Part shown: positions 53,141 through 61,093 of the stretch, in pieces
How positions within the stretch are numbered: position 1 is the first letter of the stretch
Layout: the number at the start of each line of letters is the position of its first letter
Assembly (NCBI GenBank): GCA_000531095.1
Contig: HG799468.1
Location: forward strand, 69,922-133,921
Reading direction: 5' to 3'
DNA: 64,000 bases
From: Gemmata massiliana
GTDB lineage: Bacteria; Planctomycetota; Planctomycetia; Gemmatales; Gemmataceae
Program-made: the position numbers and the translations under genes
The notes under the pieces: model-generated
Databases searched by the model: none
The model's input: the letters and a program-made list of their open reading frames with translations, nothing else
Told to the model about the DNA's origin: nothing

Positions 53141-55450
53141 ATGCTCACCCCCACGCTCACCGTCGCTCTCGTCGGGAACCCGAACGCGGGGAAATCGACA
53201 CTGTTCAACGCGCTCTCCGGATTGCGCCAGCGCATCGGGAACTACCCCGGCGTCACCGTCGAGATGAAGAAGGGGCAGTTCACCACCAACGGCACAACGG
53301 TCGACCTCATCGACCTCCCCGGCACGTACAGCCTTGCAGCTCGCAGCCCGGACGAAATGGTCGCAGTGGACCTGCTCCTGGGGCGCCGATCCGAAGAACC
53401 CCGGCCGTCGGTCGTGCTCTCGATCGTTGACGCGACCAACCTCGACCGGCACCTCTACCTCACGAGCCAATTGCTCGACCTGGGCGTACCGGTCGTCGTC
53501 GCGGTCAACATGATTGACGCGGCCGCGGCGCAAGGGTTGAAGTTCGACTACGCGAAACTGTCCGAAGCGATTGGCGTCCCCGTCGTACCGATCCAGGCGA
53601 ACAACGGTACCGGGTTAACGGAACTCACCGCGGCCGTTCGCACCGCGGGAGAAAGTGCAACCGCCCCGAGCGGCCCCGCGTTCCCGCCCGCGTTCGATGA
53701 GGCCGTGGAACAGTTGCGGAAGGAACTCAGCGACGAGGTTCCGCCGGTCCTCCTGCGGCGCGCGGTCATCGATATCGGCGGGTACACGGAACAGTGGCTC
53801 GTCGAGCGGTACGGGGACCGGTTCCGGTCCGCGCTCGTCGGCGCGCGAGACAAACTCGCGGCACTCGGGCATTCGGTCCCGGGGGTCGAAGCGCGCACGC
53901 GATTCGCATGGGTGCGTGCGGCAGTCGCTGCGACCGTGAGCAAGCCCGCGGTGCGCCCGGTCACATGGACCGATCGTATCGACTCGGTCCTCACGCACCG
54001 GCTCTGGGGCACGCTCGTGTTCCTGATCGTGATGTTCTTGATGTTCCAGTCGATCTTTCTGTGGGCGAAACCGCTCATGGATCTGATTAGCAGCGGGCAG
54101 GACGCGATCGCGGGATCGGTGGAATCGGCTCTACCCTCTGGCCCGCTCCGCGCGCTCCTCGTGGATGGGATCATCAAAGGCGTCGGTAGCGTACTGGTGT
54201 TCCTGCCGCAAATTATGATCCTGTTCGGCTTCATCGCGGTTCTTGAGGATTGCGGGTACATGGCGCGCGCCGCGTTCCTCATGGACCGGATCATGAGCCG
54301 GTGCGGACTGAGCGGGAAGTCGTTCATCCCGATGCTGTCGAGCGTGGCGTGTGCGGTGCCCGGGATCATGGCCACGCGGGTCATCGAGAACCGGCGCGAC
54401 CGGCTCGCCACGATCCTGGTGTCACCACTAATGAGCTGTTCCGCCCGGCTCCCGGTGTACATCCTGCTCATCGGGGCGTTTGTCGCGCGCCCGGGTTCAC
54501 CGGGCTGGCTGCCGGGGCTGGTTCTGTTCGCGATGTACATGGTCGGCTTCACCGTCGCACCGCTCGTCGCCCTCGCACTCAAGCGAACCCTGCTCCGCGG
54601 CGCCCCGCCCGTCTTCGTAATGGAACTACCGAGTTACCGGCGCCCGAAGTTCACCTCGGTGCTGCGCCGAATGGGGGGCGCGGGCTGGGCGTTCACACTG
54701 CGTGCCGGCACGATCATCCTCGCCGCGATGGTGCTCGTGTGGGCGGCGCTCTACTTCCCGTACTCCGACGCACAGGGCCAATCGTACCCCGACCTCATCG
54801 AGAAAGCCGAAGACGCGGTCAAGGAGAGTGCCGATCGCCTGAAGGAACTTAAGGAGAAGGGCACGGCGAGTCAGAAAGAGCCGGAGGCAAACGAACCCGC
54901 CCCGACTCCGCTGACCGAAGGCGAAAAGACCGAACTGGAGAAGCTCGAAGAGGCCGCGGGGTTGCCCGATAAACTCAACGGCGAGTGGAAACGGAGCAGC
55001 TACCTGGGTCGAGTCGGGTTGTGGATGGAACCGGTGTTCGAGCCGCTGGGCTGGGACTGGAAGATCGGCGTCGCGGCGATGGCGAGTTTCCCGGCGCGTG
55101 AGGTGATCGTCGGTACGTTCGGGTTGCTCTACGATGTGGGCGAAGTGGATACGAAGGCCATCGGTGATGATGGCGCCGACGACGAGGCAAAGGAGAAAGT
55201 CGCGGGGCTGACAAAAGCTGTGCAAGACGATTGGTCGAAAGACCCGATCCGCGGCAAGTACGGCGTGCCGGTCGCACTGTCGCTGATGGTGTTCTTCGCA
55301 CTGTGCTGTCAGTGCGCCGCGACCCTCGCCGTAATCCAGCGCGAAACAAAGAGCTGGCTCTGGCCCGCGTTCACCTTCGTCTACATGACGGCGCTGGCGT
55401 ACCTCGGTGCGTTCGCCACGTTCCAGTTAGGTCGACTCATCGTGGGGTGA
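53141..55450 (+). CDS. feoB: ferrous iron transport protein B
   Basis: 769 residues from ATG 53141. N-terminal G domain: VALVGNPNAGKSTLFNALSG (G1), NYPGVTVE (G2 region), DLPGTYSLAARSPDE (G3), VAVNMIDAAA (G4). Membrane domain with the two Gate segments, seen as YMARAAFLMDRIMSRCGLSGKSFIPMLSSVACAVPGIMATRVI and SCSARLPVYILLIGAFV. Between late helices is a soluble, charged insert of about 80 residues (KAEDAVKESADRLKELKEKG, EPEANEPAPTPLTEGEKTEL). It imports Fe(II). Third gene of a feoA-feoA-feoB operon. Confidence 0.95.
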   Translation: MLTPTLTVALVGNPNAGKSTLFNALSGLRQRIGNYPGVTVEMKKGQFTTNGTTVDLIDLPGTYSLAARSPDEMVAVDLLLGRRSEEPRPSVVLSIVDATNLDRHLYLTSQLLDLGVPVVVAVNMIDAAAAQGLKFDYAKLSEAIGVPVVPIQANNGTGLTELTAAVRTAGESATAPSGPAFPPAFDEAVEQLRKELSDEVPPVLLRRAVIDIGGYTEQWLVERYGDRFRSALVGARDKLAALGHSVPGVEARTRFAWVRAAVAATVSKPAVRPVTWTDRIDSVLTHRLWGTLVFLIVMFLMFQSIFLWAKPLMDLISSGQDAIAGSVESALPSGPLRALLVDGIIKGVGSVLVFLPQIMILFGFIAVLEDCGYMARAAFLMDRIMSRCGLSGKSFIPMLSSVACAVPGIMATRVIENRRDRLATILVSPLMSCSARLPVYILLIGAFVARPGSPGWLPGLVLFAMYMVGFTVAPLVALALKRTLLRGAPPVFVMELPSYRRPKFTSVLRRMGGAGWAFTLRAGTIILAAMVLVWAALYFPYSDAQGQSYPDLIEKAEDAVKESADRLKELKEKGTASQKEPEANEPAPTPLTEGEKTELEKLEEAAGLPDKLNGEWKRSSYLGRVGLWMEPVFEPLGWDWKIGVAAMASFPAREVIVGTFGLLYDVGEVDTKAIGDDGADDEAKEKVAGLTKAVQDDWSKDPIRGKYGVPVALSLMVFFALCCQCAATLAVIQRETKSWLWPAFTFVYMTALAYLGAFATFQLGRLIVG

Positions 55451-55457
55451 GAGGGCG

Positions 55458-55487
55458 GCGTCTCCCTCGCGGAATCGAGGGAGACGC
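55458..55487. terminator. terminator between convergent feoB and the secreted hypothetical gene
   Basis: Perfect 12-bp stem (55458-55469 with 55476-55487), 6-base loop, seven bases after the feoB stop. Suitable for both directions. Confidence 0.75.
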
Positions 55488-55509
55488 GGATGCAATTGCC
55501 GTCAACACT

Positions 55510-56571
55510 CTAACCGGCAAGAGGCGGGGCCAAGAGCCAACGGAGCAACTTCGCGTTATCGGTCCCTTCCCCGCGTTCCCCGACAGCCCATAACCACCAC
55601 AGCGACACGCCCATCACGGTCACTTCACCCTTTCCGACCTTTGCTGTGGCCACGAAGCCCAAACCCGCCTTCTCGAACCCGACCGCGCTCACAAGAACCC
55701 GACCGCCATTCTCCACGCGGATCGGCGAAGCCCGAAAGAACGTCGCCGATTTAATACCGGCCTTGACCACTTCGGGGGAGAAATCGTCGGCCTTCGGAGT
55801 CACATTCTTCAAGCCGCGCGGCGCCTCTTGATCGAGGAGTTCCAAACCGGTCCCATCTAGCACCTCATTCGCCGCGGGCACCGATCCCGTAAAGAACGCA
55901 CTCGTCGTGACGACCACGCGGCCACCCGCTTTGGCAAAAGCCCGAACCCGTTGAACGTCGTCCGTGGTCTGGCTCAGCAGGGCATGAGCATTCAGGAGTA
56001 TGCAGTTGAACTTGCTCAAATCGAGATCACGGAGGACGGGCTGTTTGGGCCGAACGAGTAGGTAACTCGTGTCCAGACCGGCGTCACGAACGAGGTCGGT
56101 CCAGGCCTTATACATTTTCCCGCTGTCCGTCGCGGCGCACTCGAACGGCGTGCCAGCAACTAGGAGCCGTATCAGTCCGGCCTTCCGGGTCTTCACAACA
56201 ACCGACACCGGCATTTTAGTCGTGACTTCCCCAACAGTAACCTTGATCTCGCTCTCAAATTCGCCCTCGCGGGCCGTTTCGATCGCCACTTCAACCTCAA
56301 CACACGTGAAGCTGTTCGCCGCGCCTACTTGTCGGGCAAACGTTTTGGTGCCGAGCACCTTCACGAACTTCGGGGCCTCGACCTTCACCGTCGGTTTCGG
56401 ATCATCGGCCGAGGCGTACACCAAGAAGCTCCCCTCCACGGTCCCGCCCACGCAAACAGTCCCAAAGGGAAGGCAATCGGGTTGAGCTTGCCCGACAACC
56501 GGCACGGCCCGACCCGCGGGCGCGAGTACCAACAAACAGCCAGCGGCCAAAGCCCATCGAATTGACGTCAC
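55510..56571 (-). CDS. secreted hypothetical protein with DUF1573-like and Rossmann-like parts
   Basis: 353 residues. GTG start at 56571 with GAGGGGG upstream; signal peptide about residues 1-22. Residues ~25-130 look like an Ig/ASH-like beta domain (FGTVCVGGTVEGSFLVYASADDPKPTVKV, EGEFESEIKVTVGEVTTKMPVSVVVKT). The rest is alpha/beta (IRLLVAGTPFECAATDSGKMYKAWTDLV, KFNCILLNAHALLSQTTDDVQRVRAFAKAGGRVVVTTSAFF, KGEVTVMGVSLWWLWAV), like the amidotransferase-type domains of DUF4350-like proteins. No catalytic triad identified. Convergent with feoB, no partner. Confidence 0.72.
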   Translation of the reverse strand: MTSIRWALAAGCLLVLAPAGRAVPVVGQAQPDCLPFGTVCVGGTVEGSFLVYASADDPKPTVKVEAPKFVKVLGTKTFARQVGAANSFTCVEVEVAIETAREGEFESEIKVTVGEVTTKMPVSVVVKTRKAGLIRLLVAGTPFECAATDSGKMYKAWTDLVRDAGLDTSYLLVRPKQPVLRDLDLSKFNCILLNAHALLSQTTDDVQRVRAFAKAGGRVVVTTSAFFTGSVPAANEVLDGTGLELLDQEAPRGLKNVTPKADDFSPEVVKAGIKSATFFRASPIRVENGGRVLVSAVGFEKAGLGFVATAKVGKGEVTVMGVSLWWLWAVGERGEGTDNAKLLRWLLAPPLAG

Positions 56572-56858
56572 GAGTTCCCCCTCACAGGAGCGTCATGGAT
56601 TAGCGATCACGCGATCGGCAACCACGATACCTGCTACGCGAGGAAAGGCTAATGAGTGCATTAAGGTTTCGGCGAATCAACTGACTCGAAAGGTGGCAGC
56701 GTTCTATTTCGGTGGGGTGAATTGATCGAGTACCGCTCGCCCCGCGAGCGGATTACCTCGACGTCGAAGCTATTTGGCGCGAAAGGCAACAAACAGTACA
56801 AACCCGTTACCTTTCAGGGTTCGGGTTCACCGAGTGCCGAGCGTCGGACGTGAGCGGT

Positions 56859-57059
56859 CTAGGAACGAGGGGCGCTCGCGGCCTTACGGATCGCGTTCAT
56901 GCGGCGCGCTTCTTTCCGGCGCCGGGCCTCGCACGGCTTCTCGTAGTACTCGTGGGCGCGAAGTTCACCCTTCATCCCGCTGCGCTCGATCAGCTTCTTG
57001 AACCGCCGGAGAGCGGCGCCGATTGGCTCCCGCTCGTGAACGCGCATCCGCAGCCCCAT
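56859..57059 (-). CDS. rpsU: 30S ribosomal protein S21
   Basis: 66 residues. bS21 pattern: MRVHEREPIGAALRRFKKLIERSGMKGELRAHEYYEKPCEARRRKEARRMNAIRKA. GGGGAGA lies about five bases before ATG 57059. A basic protein of the 30S platform. It stands alone, with over 280 apparently empty bases downstream and the divergent or unrelated methyltransferase upstream. Confidence 0.93.
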   Translation of the reverse strand: MGLRMRVHEREPIGAALRRFKKLIERSGMKGELRAHEYYEKPCEARRRKEARRMNAIRKAASAPRS

Positions 57060-57199
57060 TCGATCTCCCCGTGAATCGGACCCACAGTGTGGGTTCTGAG
57101 TGAAAAATGTTGTTCCTGACTATAGACGATCCGGAAGCGGTCCGGAAGTTCCCATTCGAGAAACTATTTGTGGCTCATATAAGCTACAGAACTCACACG

Positions 57200-57859
57200 T
57201 CAACGGTCACGGGGCCTTTTTCGTTTCGTCCCCTTTTGCCGGTCGCTCACCTTGCGTCGCAACCGGAAGTCGGCGCTGCCGTGGTACGTCGCCAGAACCG
57301 CACCGACGCCCGCGTAGTGATCGAACAGATCGTACACCACGGACTCTTCGTCCGGCCACGGGTACGCGAATATCACGTCCATGTCGCTGATTTCCAACCC
57401 CAGCTCCTCATACGCCTGGTCGCCCTCGGTCGTGAGCCACGAGTACGTCCCGCCCTTGTACACGCGGTCCTCCGCGCCGGGGGGAACGAAGCTGCCGTGG
57501 ACCAGTTCCACCGGCAAATCGTAGTCTTCGGCGAGTTGGCGCCCCTCGTCGATCAGTGTTCCTTCGATCTCGATCCCGCATGCCTCGAAATCGAGCATCG
57601 CGGCCAACCCCACGACCACCCCGAACCCACAACCCCACTCGCAGAACCGCGACCCGCGCGTGAATTCCCCGCCGGCCAGTGCCCGAAGCACCTTGTACGC
57701 GGTGACATAGTCGCACGGGACGAACGCGGGCACCTGGCACGCGGTCTGGAACCGATCGATCCGGCGCTCCGCGTCGCGGAGGAACCGGCGCACGTCGGCC
57801 GGCGGATCGGCGTCGGTGATTGGTACGAGTAGTTCTCGTAGTGACATTTGGAACGGCAT
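57200..57859 (-). CDS. class I SAM-dependent methyltransferase-like protein
   Basis: 219 residues from ATG 57859; GTG 57943 or ATG 57964 would add 28-35 residues, of which YDPFRFGHEIRARLSELFP looks plausibly coding. SAM-binding motif I is GSRFCEWGCGFGVVVGLAAML, followed by an acidic strand end ACGIEIEGTLIDEGRQLAEDY (motif II). Later, ISDMDVIFAYPWPDEE occupies the motif IV position. The basic C-terminus ends KGTKRKRPRD. Substrate unknown; resembles Dot1-like/class I enzymes only broadly. Divergent from the small HTH-like gene at 57963. Confidence 0.75.
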   Translation of the reverse strand: MPFQMSLRELLVPITDADPPADVRRFLRDAERRIDRFQTACQVPAFVPCDYVTAYKVLRALAGGEFTRGSRFCEWGCGFGVVVGLAAMLDFEACGIEIEGTLIDEGRQLAEDYDLPVELVHGSFVPPGAEDRVYKGGTYSWLTTEGDQAYEELGLEISDMDVIFAYPWPDEESVVYDLFDHYAGVGAVLATYHGSADFRLRRKVSDRQKGTKRKRPRDR

Positions 57860-57962
57860 TGGGGGAAACAGTTCCGATAACCGCGCGCGAATTTCGTGCC
57901 CGAACCGGAACGGGTCGTAGGATGTATGGGTGTTGTATTGCACCCGTGCCGCGAGGTTCGAC

Positions 57963-58160
57963 ATGTCCGAAGAACAATCAGGCCAAATCACCGTCGAACA
58001 GCGGCGCGCGATTTTCAAGGCACTGGTCGAGGCCCAGGACGGCGGCGCGGGTGTGGCCGCGTCGCGCACCGCGGTGGCGCGCCAGTTCGCGGTGAGCGAG
58101 GACCAAGTGCGTGACGTCGAGCGCGAGGGCATGGCCAACCAGTGGCCACCCCTCGATTAA
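57963..58160 (+). CDS. small helix-turn-helix-like protein
   Basis: 65 residues starting at ATG 57963. The second half, ASRTAVARQFAVSEDQVRDVEREGMANQWPPL, reads as a short helix-turn-helix reminiscent of sigma-factor region 4, and ends in the WPPL motif I associate with small conserved planctomycete proteins. The first half, GQITVEQRRAIFKALVEAQDGGAG, is helical. Probably a small DNA-binding or regulatory protein; this is inference. Its start region overlaps possible upstream starts of the divergent methyltransferase (the CATG at 57962-57965 contains an ATG on each strand). Confidence 0.6.
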   Translation: MSEEQSGQITVEQRRAIFKALVEAQDGGAGVAASRTAVARQFAVSEDQVRDVEREGMANQWPPLD

Positions 58161-58329
58161 CGGTTCGTTTCACGATCCGCGTCGAGCGATCCTCTCCAGA
58201 GCGTCACACGGCCGCACGGTGACGAACCACTCTACCCGAGCACCGGCCGCGCGCCTCGCATTCGTTGGATTGCCCACGGTCCCGGCGCAGAAGGCGGTCG
58301 GAAGTGTTCCGGTTCGGCCACCACACGGA

Positions 58330-58677
58330 TCACTTTCGCGACTTCTCTTCCCCGCCCAGTGCTTCAAGTCGGCGTTCCGCGTCGCGCCGCAGTTTGCCGC
58401 AAACCAGTTCACACAGCTCGAAAATCATCGATTCGGTGATCGAATATCGCACGAGGTTACCGTCTCTTTCGCGCGAGAGCAGACCGGCCGCGTAGAGAAT
58501 GCCGAGTTGTTTGGAAATATTAGCCTGTTTCGCTCCGAGTTCGTCCACCAACTCTGAAACGGCCTTCGGCCCGCCCTTCAAGCACTGAAGAATCGCCAGT
58601 CGCGTCGGCTCCGCGAGCACCGCGAACAGTCGAGACACCGCTTCAAGGGCGTTTCGGTCGAGAGGACTTGACTCCAC
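58330..58677 (-). CDS. ArsR family regulator, candidate persulfide sensor
   Basis: 115 residues from GTG 58677 (TGGGGTG upstream). Winged-helix core: LEAVSRLFAVLAEPTRLAILQCLKGG, VSELVDELGAKQANISKQLGILYAAGLLSRERDGNLVRYSI. Cys32 in the LAILQCL helix and Cys89/Cys93 in the last helix (FELCELVCGKL) match the positions of the sulfur-sensing cysteines of BigR/SqrR-type regulators. It is divergent from a CoA-disulfide reductase/rhodanese gene, and a perfect palindrome lies between them. It probably represses that operon until persulfide forms a disulfide or polysulfide bridge between its cysteines. Confidence 0.83.
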   Translation of the reverse strand: MESSPLDRNALEAVSRLFAVLAEPTRLAILQCLKGGPKAVSELVDELGAKQANISKQLGILYAAGLLSRERDGNLVRYSITESMIFELCELVCGKLRRDAERRLEALGGEEKSRK

Positions 58678-58692
58678 ATCGCACCCCACACT

Positions 58693-58712
58693 ATATTGCC
58701 AAATAGCAATAT
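58693..58712. promoter_or_regulatory. operator palindrome of the persulfide-response locus
   Basis: ATATTGCCAAATAGCAATAT: 7-bp arms ATATTGC and GCAATAT around 6 bases, within the AT-rich gap between the ArsR gene (start 58677) and the divergent oxidoreductase (start 58786). Typical size and place for an ArsR-family operator. Confidence 0.75.
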
Positions 58713-58785
58713 CACCCAATCACAATTAACGGCACTGCAATTCTACCGCCGTGGCCGGCACAGGTGAAGACCTGCGGAGAAGATC

Positions 58786-60465
58786 ATGGGCATGCGCGTG
58801 CTAATCGTGGGAGGGGTGGCCGGCGGAATGAGCGCGGCCGCCCGCGCCCGGCGGTTGTCCGAGAGCGCGGAAATCATCGTGTTCGAGCGCGGACCGCACG
58901 TGTCTTACGCGAACTGTGGGTTGCCGTACTTTTTGGGCGGTGAGATCACCGACCGCAAGAAGTTGCTCGTGCAAACACCCGAGCGCCTGAGAGCCGTATT
59001 CAACGTCGACGTGCGCACGCGGTCCGAGGTCACCGCGATTCACCGCGAGCGCCGGGAAATCGAAGTGCGCGACCTCGTTTCGGGACACACAACCACGGAA
59101 CGGTACGACGCCCTCATCCTGTCCACGGGAGCGGCCCCGATCGTTCCGGGCGTACCCGGGACCGAGCGCCCGGGGCAGTTCGCGCTGCGCACGCTCGAAG
59201 ACATGGACCAAATCGATGCGTGGGTCCGGGACCGGGCCGCGCGAACGGCCGTGGTCGTAGGAGGCGGGTTCATCGGTTTGGAGGTCGCGGAACAGTTTCA
59301 CGAGCGGGGACTCCGGGTGGCCGTGGTCGAGCGGAACCCGCAGGTTCTGAAACCGTTCGACCCGGAGATGGCCGCGCACCTGCACCTCGAACTCCGCGGG
59401 CACGGCGTCGCCCTTCACCTTAGTAACGGCCTCGCCCGCTTCGATGGGCCGGGCGCCGGAGAAACGGCCGGTGCCTCGGTCGTGGTACTCGCCGACGGTA
59501 CGCGCCTCCCGGCCGACGTGATCGTGACGGGTTTAGGCGTGCGCCCGGAATCGCAACTCGCGGTCGCAGCGGGACTGGATCTCGGTCGCACCGGCGGCAT
59601 CAAAGTCGACGCACACTTGCGCACCAGCGACCCGCACATTTATGCAGTCGGTGACGCGATCGAAGTGACACACGCGGTCACGGGTGCGCCCGCACTCATC
59701 CCGCTGGGCGGCCCCGCGAACCGTCAGGGGCGCACCGCGGCCGACAACATCTTCGGGATTGCGAGCGCGTATCCCGGCACGCTCGGCACCGCGATCGTGC
59801 GCGTCTTCGGACTCGCGGCCGCGGTCACCGGAGCGAACGAAGCGCAACTGAAGGCCGCCGGGATCACGTTCGAGGCGGTCCACCTCCACCCGAACTCGCA
59901 CGCGGGTTACTACCCCGGCGCCAAAGCGCTCTCGCTGAAAATCCTCTTTGCGCCGGATTCGGGGAAATTACTCGGCGCACAGGCGGTCGGGGCCGACGGA
60001 GTGGACAAGCGCATTGACGTACTCGCTACCGCACTCCGCGCGGGCATGACGGTCGACGATGTGGCGGATTTGGAGCTCTGCTATGCCCCGCCGTTCGGCT
60101 CCGCCAAAGACCCGGTGAACCTGGCCGGAATGGTCGCGCAGAACGTCCGCGCCGGGCGCGTGCGAACAATTCAATGGGACGCGGTCGCAAGACTGGACCG
60201 TTCGCGCGCACTCGTTCTCGACGTGCGCGATGCCCAGGAGCGCGCCGGCGGAGCGATCCCCGGTTCCGTTCACATCCCACTCGGGGAACTCCGCACCCGG
60301 CTCGACGAACTCCCGCGCGATCGGGAAATCGTCGCGCACTGCGCGAGCGGTCAGCGCTCGTACACGGCCTGTCGCGTACTGATGCAGCACGGGTTCCAAT
60401 GCCGGAACCTCGTCGGCTCGTTCAAGACATGGAAGGCCGCACAAGACGGCCTTCTGCCCCGATAA
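58786..60465 (+). CDS. CoA-disulfide reductase-like FAD/NAD(P) oxidoreductase fused to rhodanese
   Basis: 559 residues. FAD-binding start RVLIVGGVAGGMSAAARARRL, active-site Cys44 in SYANCGLPYFLGG (CoADR/persulfide-reductase family), NAD(P) motif AVVVGGGFIGLEVAEQF, and second FAD motif HIYAVGDAIEV. The C-terminal ~100 residues form a rhodanese domain, ALVLDVRDAQERAGGAIPGSVHIPLGEL, with catalytic Cys519 in IVAHCASGQRSYT. The fusion reduces CoA or protein persulfides/polysulfides and relays sulfane sulfur. First gene of an operon with the rhodanese-DUF2892 gene 31 bases later, divergent from the ArsR regulator. Confidence 0.92.
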   Translation: MGMRVLIVGGVAGGMSAAARARRLSESAEIIVFERGPHVSYANCGLPYFLGGEITDRKKLLVQTPERLRAVFNVDVRTRSEVTAIHRERREIEVRDLVSGHTTTERYDALILSTGAAPIVPGVPGTERPGQFALRTLEDMDQIDAWVRDRAARTAVVVGGGFIGLEVAEQFHERGLRVAVVERNPQVLKPFDPEMAAHLHLELRGHGVALHLSNGLARFDGPGAGETAGASVVVLADGTRLPADVIVTGLGVRPESQLAVAAGLDLGRTGGIKVDAHLRTSDPHIYAVGDAIEVTHAVTGAPALIPLGGPANRQGRTAADNIFGIASAYPGTLGTAIVRVFGLAAAVTGANEAQLKAAGITFEAVHLHPNSHAGYYPGAKALSLKILFAPDSGKLLGAQAVGADGVDKRIDVLATALRAGMTVDDVADLELCYAPPFGSAKDPVNLAGMVAQNVRAGRVRTIQWDAVARLDRSRALVLDVRDAQERAGGAIPGSVHIPLGELRTRLDELPRDREIVAHCASGQRSYTACRVLMQHGFQCRNLVGSFKTWKAAQDGLLPR

Positions 60466-60496
60466 ACGCTTCTCCGCCAAATACAGGAGGTTCGCA

Positions 60497-61042
60497 ATGT
60501 CCGTCCCCACCATCGCCCCGGCGCGACTCGCGGAATTGGCGAAAGCCGGCCCAGTCGCACTGATCGACGTGCGCACGCCGGCAGAGTTCGAGGACGTTCA
60601 CGTTGCGTTCGCGCGCAACGTGCCGCTCAACCGGCTCGACCCGAGCACGGTGGGCGCGGCTCCCTCCGCACCGCTGTTCGTGGTGTGCCAGCGCGGGAGC
60701 CGCGGCGAGAAAGCGTGCGCGCAATTACTCGCGGCCGGGTTCACGAACGTGACGAACGTGACCGGCGGTACGCTCGCGTGTGTCGAGGCGGGTGTGCCCG
60801 TGGTTCGCGGGCAAAAAACAATCTCGCTAGAGCGCCAGGTGCGCATCGCGGCCGGGGCGCTGGTGCTGTTCGGCGTCGGCCTCGGGTTCGTTCACCCCGG
60901 GTTCTTCGGCCTCTCGGCGTTCGTCGGTGCGGGGTTGGTGTTCGCGGGCGTGACCGATACCTGCGGAATGGGATTGCTACTGGCGCGGATGCCGTGGAAC
61001 CGGCGGCGCGTGAAACCCGCCGGCCCAACCTGCGCTCCGTGA
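60497..61042 (+). CDS. rhodanese with C-terminal DUF2892 membrane domain (YgaP-like)
   Basis: 181 residues; AGGAGG lies about seven bases before the ATG. Rhodanese domain residues 1-105: VALIDVRTPAEFEDVHVAFARNVPL and the active-site loop VVCQRGSRGEKAC with Cys64. The C-terminus has two membrane helices (VRIAAGALVLFGVGLGFVHPGFFGLSAFVGAGLVFAGV) followed by TDTCGMGLLLARMPWN, the DUF2892 signature. It is an inner-membrane sulfurtransferase with a cytoplasmic catalytic domain, in the same operon as the CoADR-rhodanese fusion. Confidence 0.92.
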   Translation: MSVPTIAPARLAELAKAGPVALIDVRTPAEFEDVHVAFARNVPLNRLDPSTVGAAPSAPLFVVCQRGSRGEKACAQLLAAGFTNVTNVTGGTLACVEAGVPVVRGQKTISLERQVRIAAGALVLFGVGLGFVHPGFFGLSAFVGAGLVFAGVTDTCGMGLLLARMPWNRRRVKPAGPTCAP

Positions 61043-61093
61043 CGTTAACGCGGGCGCAGCGCTCGCGTGTGGCAGCGCCATGCCGAACCGCGG

